Shown here: in pieces, positions 7,160-16,168 of the stretch
Layout of the letters: each line of letters begins with the position of its first letter
Numbering within the stretch: position 1 is the first letter of the stretch
Assembly: GCA_005798825.1 (NCBI GenBank)
Contig: SYIL01000006.1
Location: 1-64,000, forward strand
Reading direction: 5' to 3'
Source: Bacteroidota bacterium
GTDB taxonomy: Bacteria; Bacteroidota; Bacteroidia; NS11-12g; UBA955
DNA length: 64,000 bases
Position numbers and translations under genes: made by a program
The notes under the pieces: generated by a model
Databases searched by the model: none
The model's input: only the letters and a program-made list of their open reading frames with translations
Told to the model about the DNA's origin: nothing

Positions 7160-8544
7160 AAAATATATGGGTTATTTTTAGAAGAGAATACCTCAGTCGA
7201 GTAAAGAATAAAATCTTCATAATCATGACGTTTTTGGGCCCAATTTTAATGGTTGGGTTTTATGCAAGCGCCATTTATATTGCTACAAAGGGAAGTGATG
7301 ACAAACGCATAAAAAATGTTTATGTATCACAAATGATTCCCATTATCAATGATACATTATTGAGTAATAGTATTGGAAATAATCCCACTAAAACGAAGCA
7401 TATTGAAACCGAATCTGGGCTATTAAATACGCGCTTACTATTGGCTCCCAGCAATAAAGATTCTGCGATTGAACATGTAAAACAAGGTACGGTAGACGGA
7501 TGGATTAATATTGGCGATTGCGATTTTTCAACTATAGACAGTACAAATTATTATACCCTTCAAACGCCATCAATGATAGAGATGGATATACTAAATAAGT
7601 GGGTACAGAACCGTGCCATTCAGAATGCATATTCAAAACTGGGTTTGAGAGAATCTCAAATAGACAGTTTAAAATCCAAGGGCAGTATAATAACAAAAGA
7701 ACTCAGCAAAGACGGCAACATCTCTGATAGTTCAAGTGATCTAAAAAGTGGCATTGGTTTCGGACTCGCCTTTTTGGTGTATATATTTATTTTCATTTAT
7801 GGTTCGATGGTTATGCGCAGTGCAATGGAGGAAAAAACCAACCGAATTGTAGAAATAATCGTTTCGAGCGTAAAACCTTTTCATTTGATGATGGGGAAAA
7901 TTTTGGGCGTCGCAGCGGTTGGATTGACACAATTTATTGCATGGATTGTTTTGGCAATTGCACTACTATCGGGTATTTCTTACTTTGGCTTTGGACAGCA
8001 AAAGATAGAGCCCCTGACAACGAGCAATATGCCAGGAACTATGGGAAACACCCTTTCGGCCCAACAATTCGAAAGTATGCAATCAACAGTTGATGCGCAT
8101 AGCCTAATGGCTTTATTGGGTAATCTTCCTTATTTTCAAATACTTGCGATTTTTTTACTGTTCTTTATCGGTGGATACTTGCTGTATTCCAGTTTTTTTG
8201 CAGCCATTGGCGCAGCCGTGAATGAAAGTAGCGATGTGCAACAATTTATGTTCCCCATTTCTTTGCCCTTGGTTTTTGGATTTATTATTGCGCAATCGGT
8301 TGCATTAAAATCTCCCCATGGAACATTGGCAAAAATATTCTCAATGTTTCCCCTTACAAGTCCTGTTGTAATGGTTGTTCGTGCTCCATTTGGAGTTCCA
8401 CTCTCAGAAATTGTTTTGAGTGCCAGTATCTTGTTTGCAAGTTTTTTCTTGATGGTATGGGTGAGCGGCAGAATTTACCGCATCGGGATTTTAAGCTATG
8501 GAAAAAAACCTACATGGAAAGACCTATGGAAGTGGATTCGCTGA
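7156..8544 (+). CDS. NatB-like ABC-2 transporter permease
   Basis: Encodes 462 residues. One N-terminal membrane segment (about residues 20-45) is followed by a large extracytoplasmic region (about 45-195) and five to six C-terminal segments from about residue 200. The cytoplasmic pattern MEEKTNRIVEIIVSSVKP after the second segment is typical of ABC-2/NatB permeases. It overlaps its ATPase gene by 4 nt, so the two are translationally coupled and form one exporter. It converges on the methyltransferase gene ending at 8693. Confidence 0.9.
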   Translation: MKNIWVIFRREYLSRVKNKIFIIMTFLGPILMVGFYASAIYIATKGSDDKRIKNVYVSQMIPIINDTLLSNSIGNNPTKTKHIETESGLLNTRLLLAPSNKDSAIEHVKQGTVDGWINIGDCDFSTIDSTNYYTLQTPSMIEMDILNKWVQNRAIQNAYSKLGLRESQIDSLKSKGSIITKELSKDGNISDSSSDLKSGIGFGLAFLVYIFIFIYGSMVMRSAMEEKTNRIVEIIVSSVKPFHLMMGKILGVAAVGLTQFIAWIVLAIALLSGISYFGFGQQKIEPLTTSNMPGTMGNTLSAQQFESMQSTVDAHSLMALLGNLPYFQILAIFLLFFIGGYLLYSSFFAAIGAAVNESSDVQQFMFPISLPLVFGFIIAQSVALKSPHGTLAKIFSMFPLTSPVVMVVRAPFGVPLSEIVLSASILFASFFLMVWVSGRIYRIGILSYGKKPTWKDLWKWIR

Positions 8545-8692
8545 ATACGCTATTAAAAACGATTGTATTATTTTCACCCATCTTCATCTCAAAAACAATA
8601 CCCCCACTGTATTGCTGATGCTGTATTGCAAATATTTTAACCAGGATAATTTATACTCAGAACATATCCCTTTATTCTGGGCTGAAACAAAC

Positions 8693-9574
8693 CTAAAACC
8701 GGACAAAAGTCCCCAATGGCAAAGCATTTCCAGAATTGTCTTTGAAATAAATTTCTCCGCTTTGTATCAAAGAAATATCCATTCGGTTTACGTGTTTTTT
8801 TACCAAATTTTCTGCTACCATGGCAGAAAATCCCATGCTGTATAAATTGAGAAGAAAAAAACCGTGGGGATCAAGCAGTTTTCCACACATCATCATCAAC
8901 TCATTTAGTTGTGATGAAAGCAACCACTTTTCACCATCGGGTCCGCGGCCATAGGCCGGCGGATCGAGTAAAATGCCATGGTATGTGTTGCCCCTACGCT
9001 GTTCGCGTTGTACAAATTTAACAGCGTCTTCTACCACCCATCGAATACCGTTCAACTTACTTTCTTCCATGTTCTCTCTACTCCACGAGACCACCTGTTT
9101 TACACTATCGACATGCGTAACTTCGGCACCAGCCGCACAAGCAGCCAGCGACGCACCGCCTGTATAGGCAAATAAGTTCAATACTCGGGGCGCATTTTCG
9201 GTTTTTGGAATGCCACTTACTTTTTTATAAATCCAATCCCAATTCGCTGCCTGCTCTGGAAATATCCCCACATGTTTAAATGCAGTGAGGCCCAATCTGA
9301 AACGCAATGCCAAACCGGCGTTTTTATATTCAATCGACCAACGGTCTGGCATGCTGGGTTTCAAATTCCACTGCCCCTTTTCGGCATCTGAAACATTGCC
9401 CCTATTAAACGATGCATGGGCCAGTGTTTGCCACTGTTTTTCGGTCAAAGATTTATCCCAAATAGATTGTGGCTCGGGTCGGCGCAATATCCATTTTCCA
9501 AAACGCTCCAATTTCTCAAAGCCACCGGTATCAATGAGTTCATAATCTTTCCAAGTATCAGGGCAAATGAGCAT
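8693..9574 (-). CDS. Class I SAM-dependent methyltransferase, RlmI/RlmK-like
   Basis: Encodes 293 residues. A small N-terminal beta region is followed by a Rossmann methyltransferase fold: VLNLFAYTGGASLAAC (SAM motif I), THVDSVKQVV, and LLDPPAYGRGPDGEKW, a DPP(A)Y motif found in RNA/DNA amino- or C5-methylating enzymes. It resembles the Methyltrans_SAM (RlmI/K-like) group, suggesting 23S rRNA methylation, but the target is an inference. It starts 2 nt after the stop of the topoisomerase IV subunit A gene, so the two are probably co-transcribed. Confidence 0.82.
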   Translation of the reverse strand: MLICPDTWKDYELIDTGGFEKLERFGKWILRRPEPQSIWDKSLTEKQWQTLAHASFNRGNVSDAEKGQWNLKPSMPDRWSIEYKNAGLALRFRLGLTAFKHVGIFPEQAANWDWIYKKVSGIPKTENAPRVLNLFAYTGGASLAACAAGAEVTHVDSVKQVVSWSRENMEESKLNGIRWVVEDAVKFVQREQRRGNTYHGILLDPPAYGRGPDGEKWLLSSQLNELMMMCGKLLDPHGFFLLNLYSMGFSAMVAENLVKKHVNRMDISLIQSGEIYFKDNSGNALPLGTFVRF

Positions 9575-9576
9575 AG

Positions 9577-12369
9577 TTACAATAAATTTAACTGCGGTGA
9601 TCCGCCAGGGGGAAAAATAGTGTCAGGGCCCTCATCTTTTTTAGCGTCATCATTTCCGCTATCGTCGTTTCCGGGGTCACTCCCATCTTCGCCGGAATCC
9701 GATTCGTTATTTTTGGCACCCCCATTTCCGCTATCGTCGTTTCCGGGGTCACTCCCATCTTCGCCGGAATCCTTTAAGCCAAAATAATCAACCTGACTCA
9801 ATTCATCCTCTACAGCGATGATTTTTTTTGGATCCACCGGTGGAACTCCAATTTTATCACCTTTAAGAATGACTTTTTTTACATTATCACTAGACAATCT
9901 GTTGCCCAAAACCTTCCACCCTTTTACATCCATAAATGTATCAATCAAAATCGATTGAATGGTTTTATCCCCTTTTTTATTTTGGGTGTGCAACTCTATT
10001 TCCAAAAGACTAGCCGTCGAGGCTACCAATAATTCTGATCCTTTTTCTTCGCTTATAAAAGAAAATTTCTTTCCTGTTTTTGTCGTTTCTACATGAAAAC
10101 GTTTTACATAATGCAATTTTGATTTTCCCTCCACATACACCACTTGTATTACTTGCGAATCATAAAATTTTTGAATCAAATAAATGGTATCTGGTTCATA
10201 TCGATTGATTAGTTCATAATTGCTGAGCTCGTATTGACCATCTTTATATACAATTAAAATCTTGTCCGTTCCATCAAATTCTCCCAAATACTGGCCTTTG
10301 GAATCCCCGTTTAACCGACCTGTCAAATCATCCCAATATATCTTTACCCCACCTAAGGTAGAACCCCCTTTTTCCTTTAAATCAACGCGTCGAATCGGGT
10401 ATTTGGTGATTTGATTGCCCAAAGAATTCTTCCCCTTTATGGCCAATTTAGAAAAATCATAATCGATGCTCTTGATGCGGGCATTGGCCGAAGCACTTAG
10501 ATGAAGAATCACCCTTTCCGCTTCGCCATTTGGATTCGACGAAAAATAAAGCACTGTAGACTTGGCATGATTGCTTGCAAAAACATAGTCCTTCTCACGG
10601 ATTAATCCGGTTGCATTGAATCTTTTAGCAAGTACTTTTTTGGCTGCCCCATCCCAATAAATAATATTATAGGTACACCGCTCATCGTTTTTTCGCCAAA
10701 TGTCTACATGAATGAGTTCTTTGCCATAAAAGTATTTGTCGGTAACCTTCGCAATGCTATAAATACCATCCTCTCTAAACGCAATGACGTCGTCAATATC
10801 ACTACAATCAATAACAAAAGTTTCTTTTTTCAAACCCGTACCCACAAAACCCTCTTTAAAGTTGGCATATAATTTAACATTTGCAACGGCAACCACATTG
10901 GCTTCAATATTGTCAAATACACGAATTTCTGTTTTGCGTTCCTTGCCTACACCATACTTTTTTAGAAGGCGTTTATAATAGTCAACCGCATAGTCTACCA
11001 AATTATTTAGGTGATTTTTAACCTCCGCAATATCATTTTCCAATCCTTGAATAAATTCATCTGCCTTGAAAGCGTCAAATTTAGAAATTCGTTTGATCTT
11101 GATTTCTGTTAATCGAACCACATCATCGGTTGATACTTCTCTGCGCAACAATTTTTTGAACGGATCTAATCCTTTGTCAATGGCTTCAAGCACTGCCTCC
11201 CAAGTCTCACACTCTTCAATGTCCCGGTAGATTCTATTTTCGATGAAAATCTTTTCCAAGGAAGAAAAATGCCATTTATTATTCAATTCACCCAATTCGA
11301 TTTCTAACTCTAATTTGAGTAACTCAAGCGTGTTTTGGGTTGATGCATTTAAAAGTTCATTTACACCCAAAAATTTGGGTTTGTCTTCGTGAATCACACA
11401 CGCCAAGGGCGAAATACTGATTTCACAGTCGGTGAAAGCATACAAGGCATTGATGGCTAAATCGGGGCTTATCCCTGGTGCCAGCTGAATCTCTATTTCA
11501 ACATCCTTTGCTGTATTGTCAATTACTTTCTTGACCTTGATTTTTCCATTTTCACTTGCCTTTACAATTCCCTCAATCAAGGAACCAGTAATCGTCCCAA
11601 AAGGAATCTCTTTTATAAGTAGTGTGGATTTGTCCTTCTCTTCAATTTTAGCCCTAACCCGGATACGAGATCCTTTCTTACCCTCATTGTATTGCGAAAA
11701 ATCGGCATACCCACCCGTAGGAAAATCGGGCAAGAGATTAACCTTCCGACCCTTGAGTATATCGATGCTTGCCTCACACAATTCAATAAAATTGTGGGGC
11801 ATGATTTTCGTACTCAATCCGACAGCAATTCCCTCAACACCCTGAGCCAAAAGCAATGGAAACTTCATGGGCAAGCACAGAGGCTCTCTTTTACGGCCAT
11901 CATAACTCATCTGCCAATGGGTTGTTTTTTCGTTAAAGGCAACCTCTTTGGCAAAAGAACTTAATCGGGCTTCAATATATCGGGGTGCAGCTGCGCTGTC
12001 ACCCGTTCGAATGTCACCCCAATTGCCTTGCGTATCTATTAATAATTCTTTTTGCCCAAGGTTAACCAATGCATCACCAATGGCTGCATCGCCATGGGGG
12101 TGATACGCCATGGTTGAACCGATAATATTGGCCACTTTGTTGTAACGACCATCATCCATTTCGAACATCGCATGTAAAATTCTGCGTTGTACGGGCTTTA
12201 ATCCATCCTCAAGGGCTGGTATGGCTCTCTCTAAAATTACATAACTGGCATATTCTACAAACCAATCCTTGTACATGCCACCCACCGCACGAACTTCTCC
12301 GAGATGTCTACCCACATTTGCTTCTTCCTCAACCTTATTCATTGATTCCTCTTCGTTCTCTTGGTCCAT
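9577..12369 (-). CDS. parC: DNA topoisomerase IV subunit A (ParC-type)
   Basis: Encodes 930 residues. The breakage-reunion domain begins near residue 30, with the catalytic Tyr131 in AAAPRYIEAR, the helix YHPHGDAAIGDA at 89-100, and a C-terminal beta-pinwheel-like region (about 530-870). Together with ParE it decatenates and relaxes chromosomes. GyrA is the main alternative, but the length and overall pattern fit the phylum's ParC, and parE is in this window at 37799-39688. The residue equivalent to GyrA Ser83 is Ala95. The last about 55 residues are an acidic tail made from a 24-residue duplication. The rRNA-type methyltransferase gene follows after 2 nt. Confidence 0.88.
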   Translation of the reverse strand: MDQENEEESMNKVEEEANVGRHLGEVRAVGGMYKDWFVEYASYVILERAIPALEDGLKPVQRRILHAMFEMDDGRYNKVANIIGSTMAYHPHGDAAIGDALVNLGQKELLIDTQGNWGDIRTGDSAAAPRYIEARLSSFAKEVAFNEKTTHWQMSYDGRKREPLCLPMKFPLLLAQGVEGIAVGLSTKIMPHNFIELCEASIDILKGRKVNLLPDFPTGGYADFSQYNEGKKGSRIRVRAKIEEKDKSTLLIKEIPFGTITGSLIEGIVKASENGKIKVKKVIDNTAKDVEIEIQLAPGISPDLAINALYAFTDCEISISPLACVIHEDKPKFLGVNELLNASTQNTLELLKLELEIELGELNNKWHFSSLEKIFIENRIYRDIEECETWEAVLEAIDKGLDPFKKLLRREVSTDDVVRLTEIKIKRISKFDAFKADEFIQGLENDIAEVKNHLNNLVDYAVDYYKRLLKKYGVGKERKTEIRVFDNIEANVVAVANVKLYANFKEGFVGTGLKKETFVIDCSDIDDVIAFREDGIYSIAKVTDKYFYGKELIHVDIWRKNDERCTYNIIYWDGAAKKVLAKRFNATGLIREKDYVFASNHAKSTVLYFSSNPNGEAERVILHLSASANARIKSIDYDFSKLAIKGKNSLGNQITKYPIRRVDLKEKGGSTLGGVKIYWDDLTGRLNGDSKGQYLGEFDGTDKILIVYKDGQYELSNYELINRYEPDTIYLIQKFYDSQVIQVVYVEGKSKLHYVKRFHVETTKTGKKFSFISEEKGSELLVASTASLLEIELHTQNKKGDKTIQSILIDTFMDVKGWKVLGNRLSSDNVKKVILKGDKIGVPPVDPKKIIAVEDELSQVDYFGLKDSGEDGSDPGNDDSGNGGAKNNESDSGEDGSDPGNDDSGNDDAKKDEGPDTIFPPGGSPQLNLL
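9652..9772 (-). repeat. 72-bp tandem duplication in the parC 3' end
   Basis: A 49-bp segment at 9652-9700 recurs identically at 9724-9772, a period of 72 bp (24 codons). It encodes DSGEDGSDPGNDDSGN twice in the acidic C-terminal tail. Because the period is a multiple of three, copy-number change would keep the frame. Confidence 0.9.
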
Positions 12370-12631
12370 TCGTCTTCAAATCACGCAAAAAATATGAAAA
12401 AATACCAAAGAGGTTATTCACATTCAACTGGCCCATATGGCAAACAGAAATCGTTATGCCATGATTCTTAACGGTAATCAAGAACCGTATTTCTCCATTC
12501 TTGTTGACCTCAGTCTGGGGCCCAAAGGCTGTTTATTGCACAATTTTTGGATAGTCCAAGGTGGATGGCTTGAATGCTACACTTGGTTTAAACCCCTATT
12601 GAATGGAAAAACCCAAGAGAATAGAAAACTA

Positions 12632-12644
12632 TGACAAAGTGTCA
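12632..12644. promoter_or_regulatory. Candidate operator palindrome TGACA-AAG-TGTCA
   Basis: A perfect 5-bp inverted repeat with a 3-bp centre ends 9 bp before the -7 box at 12654. A protein bound here would cover the promoter spacer. The binding factor is unknown. Confidence 0.35.
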
Positions 12645-12653
12645 GTTTTAATG

Positions 12654-12661
12654 TATATTTG
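12654..12661 (+). promoter_or_regulatory. Bacteroidota -7 box that fixes the activator start
   Basis: TATATTTG matches TAnnTTTG exactly. Its last G is the first base of an upstream in-frame GTG codon, so that GTG cannot be in the mRNA; the ATG at 12679 is then the first start, with a leader of about 10 nt. Confidence 0.6.
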
Positions 12662-12678
12662 TGGTTCGTCAAATTAGA

Positions 12679-13938
12679 ATGGACATACAAGTTATAAAAC
12701 AACGATTCAGCATCATTGGCAATTCCCCTTTGCTCGGAACTGCTTTGGAAACGGCAATCAAAGTTGCACCCACAGATATGAATGTCTTAATTTTGGGAGA
12801 AAGTGGTGTTGGTAAGGAAAGTTTTAGTAAAATTATTCATCACCTAAGTGCCAGAAAACATGCTCCATTTATAGCGGTTAACTGTGGTGCAATCCCAGAA
12901 GGAACGATTGATAGCGAATTATTTGGTCATGAAAAAGGAGCATTCACCGGAGCTGTGGACAAAAGGAAAGGCTATTTTGAAACCGTTAGTGGAGGCACAA
13001 TTTTCTTAGATGAGGTGGGAGAATTGCCATTGGGTACGCAAGCCAGATTGCTGCGCATACTAGAGAACGGAGAATTTATAAAAGTCGGGAGCAGCGTGGT
13101 TCAAAAAACAGATGTTCGGGTTGTAGCCGCCACCAATAGGGATTTATTAGAGCGTTCAAGACTAGGGAAATTTCGAGAAGACTTATACTATCGATTGGCA
13201 ACAGTGCCCATTCGTGTTCCCAAATTATGCGAGCGACCCAATGATATTTACCTGTTGTTTAGAAAATTTGCATCCGACTTTGCCGAAACCCACCACAGCA
13301 AATTAATAGAATTGTCTGTCGAAGCCCAAGTTTTATTGACAAATTATCCTTGGCCAGGAAATGTTCGTCAACTTAAGAATGTGAGTGAACAGATTTGTGT
13401 ATTGGAATCATCCACACTCGTAGATGCGGAAATCATGGCAAAATATTTGCCCCAGATTGATAATCCTCTGCCTATATTACTGGGGAAAATAGACGGAACA
13501 GAGGGTATGAGCGAACGTGATATTTTTTACAAAGTACTAATCGACATGCGCAGGGATGTAAATGATCTTAAAAAAGTTGTATTTGGCCTATTCGAAGGAA
13601 ATTTGGATACCCTTAAACATATGACACCCTCCCAATCTTCAATCTCTAAATCGGTTGCGACAACCCACCCATCTCAATCACAAACATTTAACGAATCACT
13701 GCCGGCAAACCAACCCTCATTTGTGATTCAGGCGAAAGATGACGATGATGGCGATTACCAGGAATCCGAATCTTATTCTAGCGAAGGGGTAAACAATCTT
13801 AGTTTAGAATCCCAAGAAATTCAAATGATCAAACGATCGCTGAATAAAAACAATGGAAAACGCAAAAAAGCCGCCGACGAATTGGGCATTTCCGAACGCA
13901 CTTTGTATAGAAAAATTAAACAATACGGACTCGAATAA
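12679..13938 (+). CDS. Sigma-54-dependent transcriptional activator without receiver domain
   Basis: Encodes 419 residues from ATG 12679. The central AAA+ domain (about residues 5-235) has Walker A GESGVGKE, the sigma-54 contact loop GAFTGA, Walker B GTIFLDEVGE and an arginine-rich sensor region. A low-complexity Ser/Pro/Gln linker (about 315-370) leads to a C-terminal Fis-type helix-turn-helix (KKAADELGISERTLYRKIKQ). It opens promoters of sigma-54 RNA polymerase. There is no N-terminal receiver or sensor domain, so activity must be controlled otherwise. It heads the operon with lptE, a hypothetical gene and secG, with a 3-nt gap to lptE. Confidence 0.92.
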   Translation: MDIQVIKQRFSIIGNSPLLGTALETAIKVAPTDMNVLILGESGVGKESFSKIIHHLSARKHAPFIAVNCGAIPEGTIDSELFGHEKGAFTGAVDKRKGYFETVSGGTIFLDEVGELPLGTQARLLRILENGEFIKVGSSVVQKTDVRVVAATNRDLLERSRLGKFREDLYYRLATVPIRVPKLCERPNDIYLLFRKFASDFAETHHSKLIELSVEAQVLLTNYPWPGNVRQLKNVSEQICVLESSTLVDAEIMAKYLPQIDNPLPILLGKIDGTEGMSERDIFYKVLIDMRRDVNDLKKVVFGLFEGNLDTLKHMTPSQSSISKSVATTHPSQSQTFNESLPANQPSFVIQAKDDDDGDYQESESYSSEGVNNLSLESQEIQMIKRSLNKNNGKRKKAADELGISERTLYRKIKQYGLE

Positions 13939-13941
13939 TAT

Positions 13942-14466
13942 ATGAAAACAATTGTTAAATTTATATTTGTTTGTTTTCTTTCGTTTGCATTAATTTTTGC
14001 TGAAGGCTGCGGGTTTTTTAAACATTACGATTTTAAAGGCTCAAATATTCCTGAAGATATTGGCACATTTACAGTCGATTTTTTTGGAAATGAGGCATCG
14101 CTGATTAATCCCCAGTTGAGCATGAATTTTACGGAAAAATTAAAAACAAAATTTCAGACAGAATCTCGTTTGGGTATGCAAGGATTTGGCGGTGATTACC
14201 AATTTTCAGGGGCTATTACTGAATACCGTATATATCCTGCCACCTTAAATGCAGATGTTGGAACATCTCAAAACCAATTTTCAATCAAAGTGAGATGTGA
14301 ATTTAACTGTGTTAAATACCCTGAAAAGAATTTTACCCGCGATTTTTCTTTTTTTAAAATCTTTGATGCCAACCAATCCTTTGAAAGTGTAGAAAGTCAA
14401 TTGTCAACTGAAATTATCGATCAGATCATTCAACAAATTTTTGCCGCCGTGGCCCTAGACTGGTGA
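13942..14466 (+). CDS. lptE: LptE-like LPS assembly lipoprotein
   Basis: Encodes 174 residues. The signal ends at a lipoprotein-type cysteine (FAEGCGFF, Cys at about residue 23). The mature part starts YDFKGSNIPEDIGTFTVDFF, the pattern of the Bacteroidota LptE family. LptE plugs and helps fold the LptD translocon that inserts lipopolysaccharide into the outer membrane. The gene is 3 nt after the sigma-54 activator and overlaps the next gene by 4 nt (GTGA). Confidence 0.85.
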   Translation: MKTIVKFIFVCFLSFALIFAEGCGFFKHYDFKGSNIPEDIGTFTVDFFGNEASLINPQLSMNFTEKLKTKFQTESRLGMQGFGGDYQFSGAITEYRIYPATLNADVGTSQNQFSIKVRCEFNCVKYPEKNFTRDFSFFKIFDANQSFESVESQLSTEIIDQIIQQIFAAVALDW

Positions 14467-15680
14467 ACCAACAGAAACTCAACCATATCGTAGAAAATCC
14501 CCAAGACATTTCGGAAGCGCTCGCCGCCGACCTGTTGGCTATGACAGTAGATTTTCCTTGGTTTAGCACTCCCTATACACTGTTGCTATCTTATTATTAT
14601 GCACAAAATGATTACCGCAAAGATGGCTGGTTATCCAAAACCGCTATCCGGATTTCAAGCCGCGAATGGCTATTTGAAAATTTACAAACAATAGAAATTT
14701 TATCTGCAAAATCACCGAATCATAAAACCACAATTCAACCAGCGCTTCCGAAAGCACCCTCTCCGATTTTACTCGATACTACTTCGCATTCTTCATCAAT
14801 CCGAGACAACGTATCAAAAAAAGATGCCACTGAAATTGATTCTGTCAGTGATTCTGTCAGTGATTCTGAACTTTTGACTTTGCAAGCTCAAACTATACAA
14901 GCAATAGATGCAAACCAAGGTATAGAAATTCCGGTTGCGTCAAACAAGAATAAGAAGAACAAGGTCACCACTTTGAAATATGAAAAAAATCTAGAAATTA
15001 CAGGTTTTTTTTCTCCTGCAATTGAGGGTGGAAGCGATACCCTAATACCTGATTTCAATAATCCAACCCATACGGATGAGTCAAAAAAAATAGACGGTGT
15101 TATCAATCCACCTTCCAAAGAGTACTCATTAACAGAATGGATTGGAACTGCATTTTCATTTTCCCCTGCCGAGAAGGAAGCGGTTATTATACCGATTGTA
15201 GACTCACAATATTCTTTGGAGGAATCCGTAAATGCGAATAATTTTGTCGTAAATGAAATCCCATTGCCCCAAAGCAGCGATTCAGTTCCCCCAAACCATG
15301 CATCATCAGAACTACCTTCCTCAGGCAAAGATTTTTTTGATTGGTTAATGGCCGATACAAATCGCAACGCCGAAAATGTTGCCCCGCCAAATCCTAAAAT
15401 CCCACTGGCAAAAACCACCGAGCTCATTGATGTATTTATCGCAAAAAACCCCTCTATCAGCCGACCAAAAAACGAGTTTTATAGCCCTGAAAAAGCCATA
15501 AAGCGATCTGAATATTTCTCGACTGATCTCATTTCCGAAACGCTTGCCGCTATATACAGAAAGCAGGGACACTTTGACAAAGCCATTCATTCTTATGAAA
15601 AACTCAGGTTGAAATTTCCAGAAAAAAGTACGTACTTTGCAAATATTATCGAAGACATTAAAAACGAACAAACCCCATGA
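14463..15680 (+). CDS. Conserved operon protein with C-terminal TPR-like motif
   Basis: Encodes 405 residues, starting at a GTG that overlaps the lptE stop (GTGA). The N-terminal about 80 residues are folded-looking and rich in aromatics (DFPWFSTPYTLLLSYYYAQND). A long Ser/Thr/Asn-rich low-complexity middle (about 95-330) follows. The C-terminus has one TPR-like helix pair (ETLAAIYRKQGHFDKAIHSYEKLRLKFPEKS). A 15-bp tandem repeat encodes VSDSVSDS near residue 127. No signal peptide is visible, so it is probably cytoplasmic. The position between lptE and secG suggests an envelope-related role; the function is not known. Confidence 0.8.
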   Translation: MNQQKLNHIVENPQDISEALAADLLAMTVDFPWFSTPYTLLLSYYYAQNDYRKDGWLSKTAIRISSREWLFENLQTIEILSAKSPNHKTTIQPALPKAPSPILLDTTSHSSSIRDNVSKKDATEIDSVSDSVSDSELLTLQAQTIQAIDANQGIEIPVASNKNKKNKVTTLKYEKNLEITGFFSPAIEGGSDTLIPDFNNPTHTDESKKIDGVINPPSKEYSLTEWIGTAFSFSPAEKEAVIIPIVDSQYSLEESVNANNFVVNEIPLPQSSDSVPPNHASSELPSSGKDFFDWLMADTNRNAENVAPPNPKIPLAKTTELIDVFIAKNPSISRPKNEFYSPEKAIKRSEYFSTDLISETLAAIYRKQGHFDKAIHSYEKLRLKFPEKSTYFANIIEDIKNEQTP

Positions 15681-15973
15681 ATTGGATACTTATAATTGGA
15701 ATTATCGCTTCAGTTTTATTGATGTTAATCATTTTAATTCAAAATCCCAAAGGGGGTGGGTTGGCATCAAATTTTTCCCAAGGAAATCAAATTTTTGGTG
15801 TAGAAAAAACCACCAATGTGGTTGAAAAAATAACTTGGGGAGGAGCCTTGCTATTGGTATTAATTTCTCTGATTGCAGCATCTTACAACAGTGAAAAGAA
15901 ACCCTCAAAGCAACGTAAAAAACCGGATACTGAACAAGGCACACTGCCTCAACCCAATAGGCCTGGTAAATAG
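15677..15973 (+). CDS. secG: Preprotein translocase subunit SecG
   Basis: Encodes 98 residues with two membrane segments (residues 3-22 and 52-72) joined by the family loop IQNPKGGGLASNF, and a charged C-terminal tail. SecG stimulates SecYE-mediated protein export. The start overlaps the preceding gene by 4 nt (ATGA). The sequence ends the operon; an inverted repeat lies downstream at 16109-16148. Confidence 0.92.
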   Translation: MNWILIIGIIASVLLMLIILIQNPKGGGLASNFSQGNQIFGVEKTTNVVEKITWGGALLLVLISLIAASYNSEKKPSKQRKKPDTEQGTLPQPNRPGK

Positions 15974-16108
15974 CCTTGTATTGGCCGGGGAAGGAGTGTA
16001 TCAACACCCAACTTCTCCACCTTTATTATAACATAAACGCAAAAGCGTGAACCATTGGTGAATCAAGTACAAAATCAGCGTTACATTCCGTGATTGTTGT
16101 TGTAAGTA

Positions 16109-16148
16109 TTTTGCACCTAAGGATTGTGTCAAACATCTGGGTGCAAAA
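16109..16148. terminator. Inverted repeat between convergent secG and SDR genes
   Basis: TTTTGCACC (16109-16117) pairs perfectly with GGTGCAAAA (16140-16148) around a 22-nt loop. The arms have A and T ends on both strands, so it could act as a bidirectional terminator between the converging transcripts. The loop is longer than usual. Confidence 0.45.
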
Positions 16149-16168
16149 GATGGTAAATTTTGTTTTGG

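Larger units (their letters stand above)
12370..12678. other. Divergent regulatory region between parC and the sigma-54 activator gene
   Basis: About 309 bp without a convincing gene; a 65-codon frame at 12437-12634 lacks any recognisable feature. The right end holds a palindrome, TGACAAAGTGTCA (12632-12644), and a -7 box (12654-12661). The parC side has only imperfect -7-like sequences. Confidence 0.5.

Noticed and set aside
12437..12634. 65-codon plus-strand frame upstream of the sigma-54 activator
   Set aside because: No promoter, no signal or domain pattern, and it occupies a divergent promoter region.
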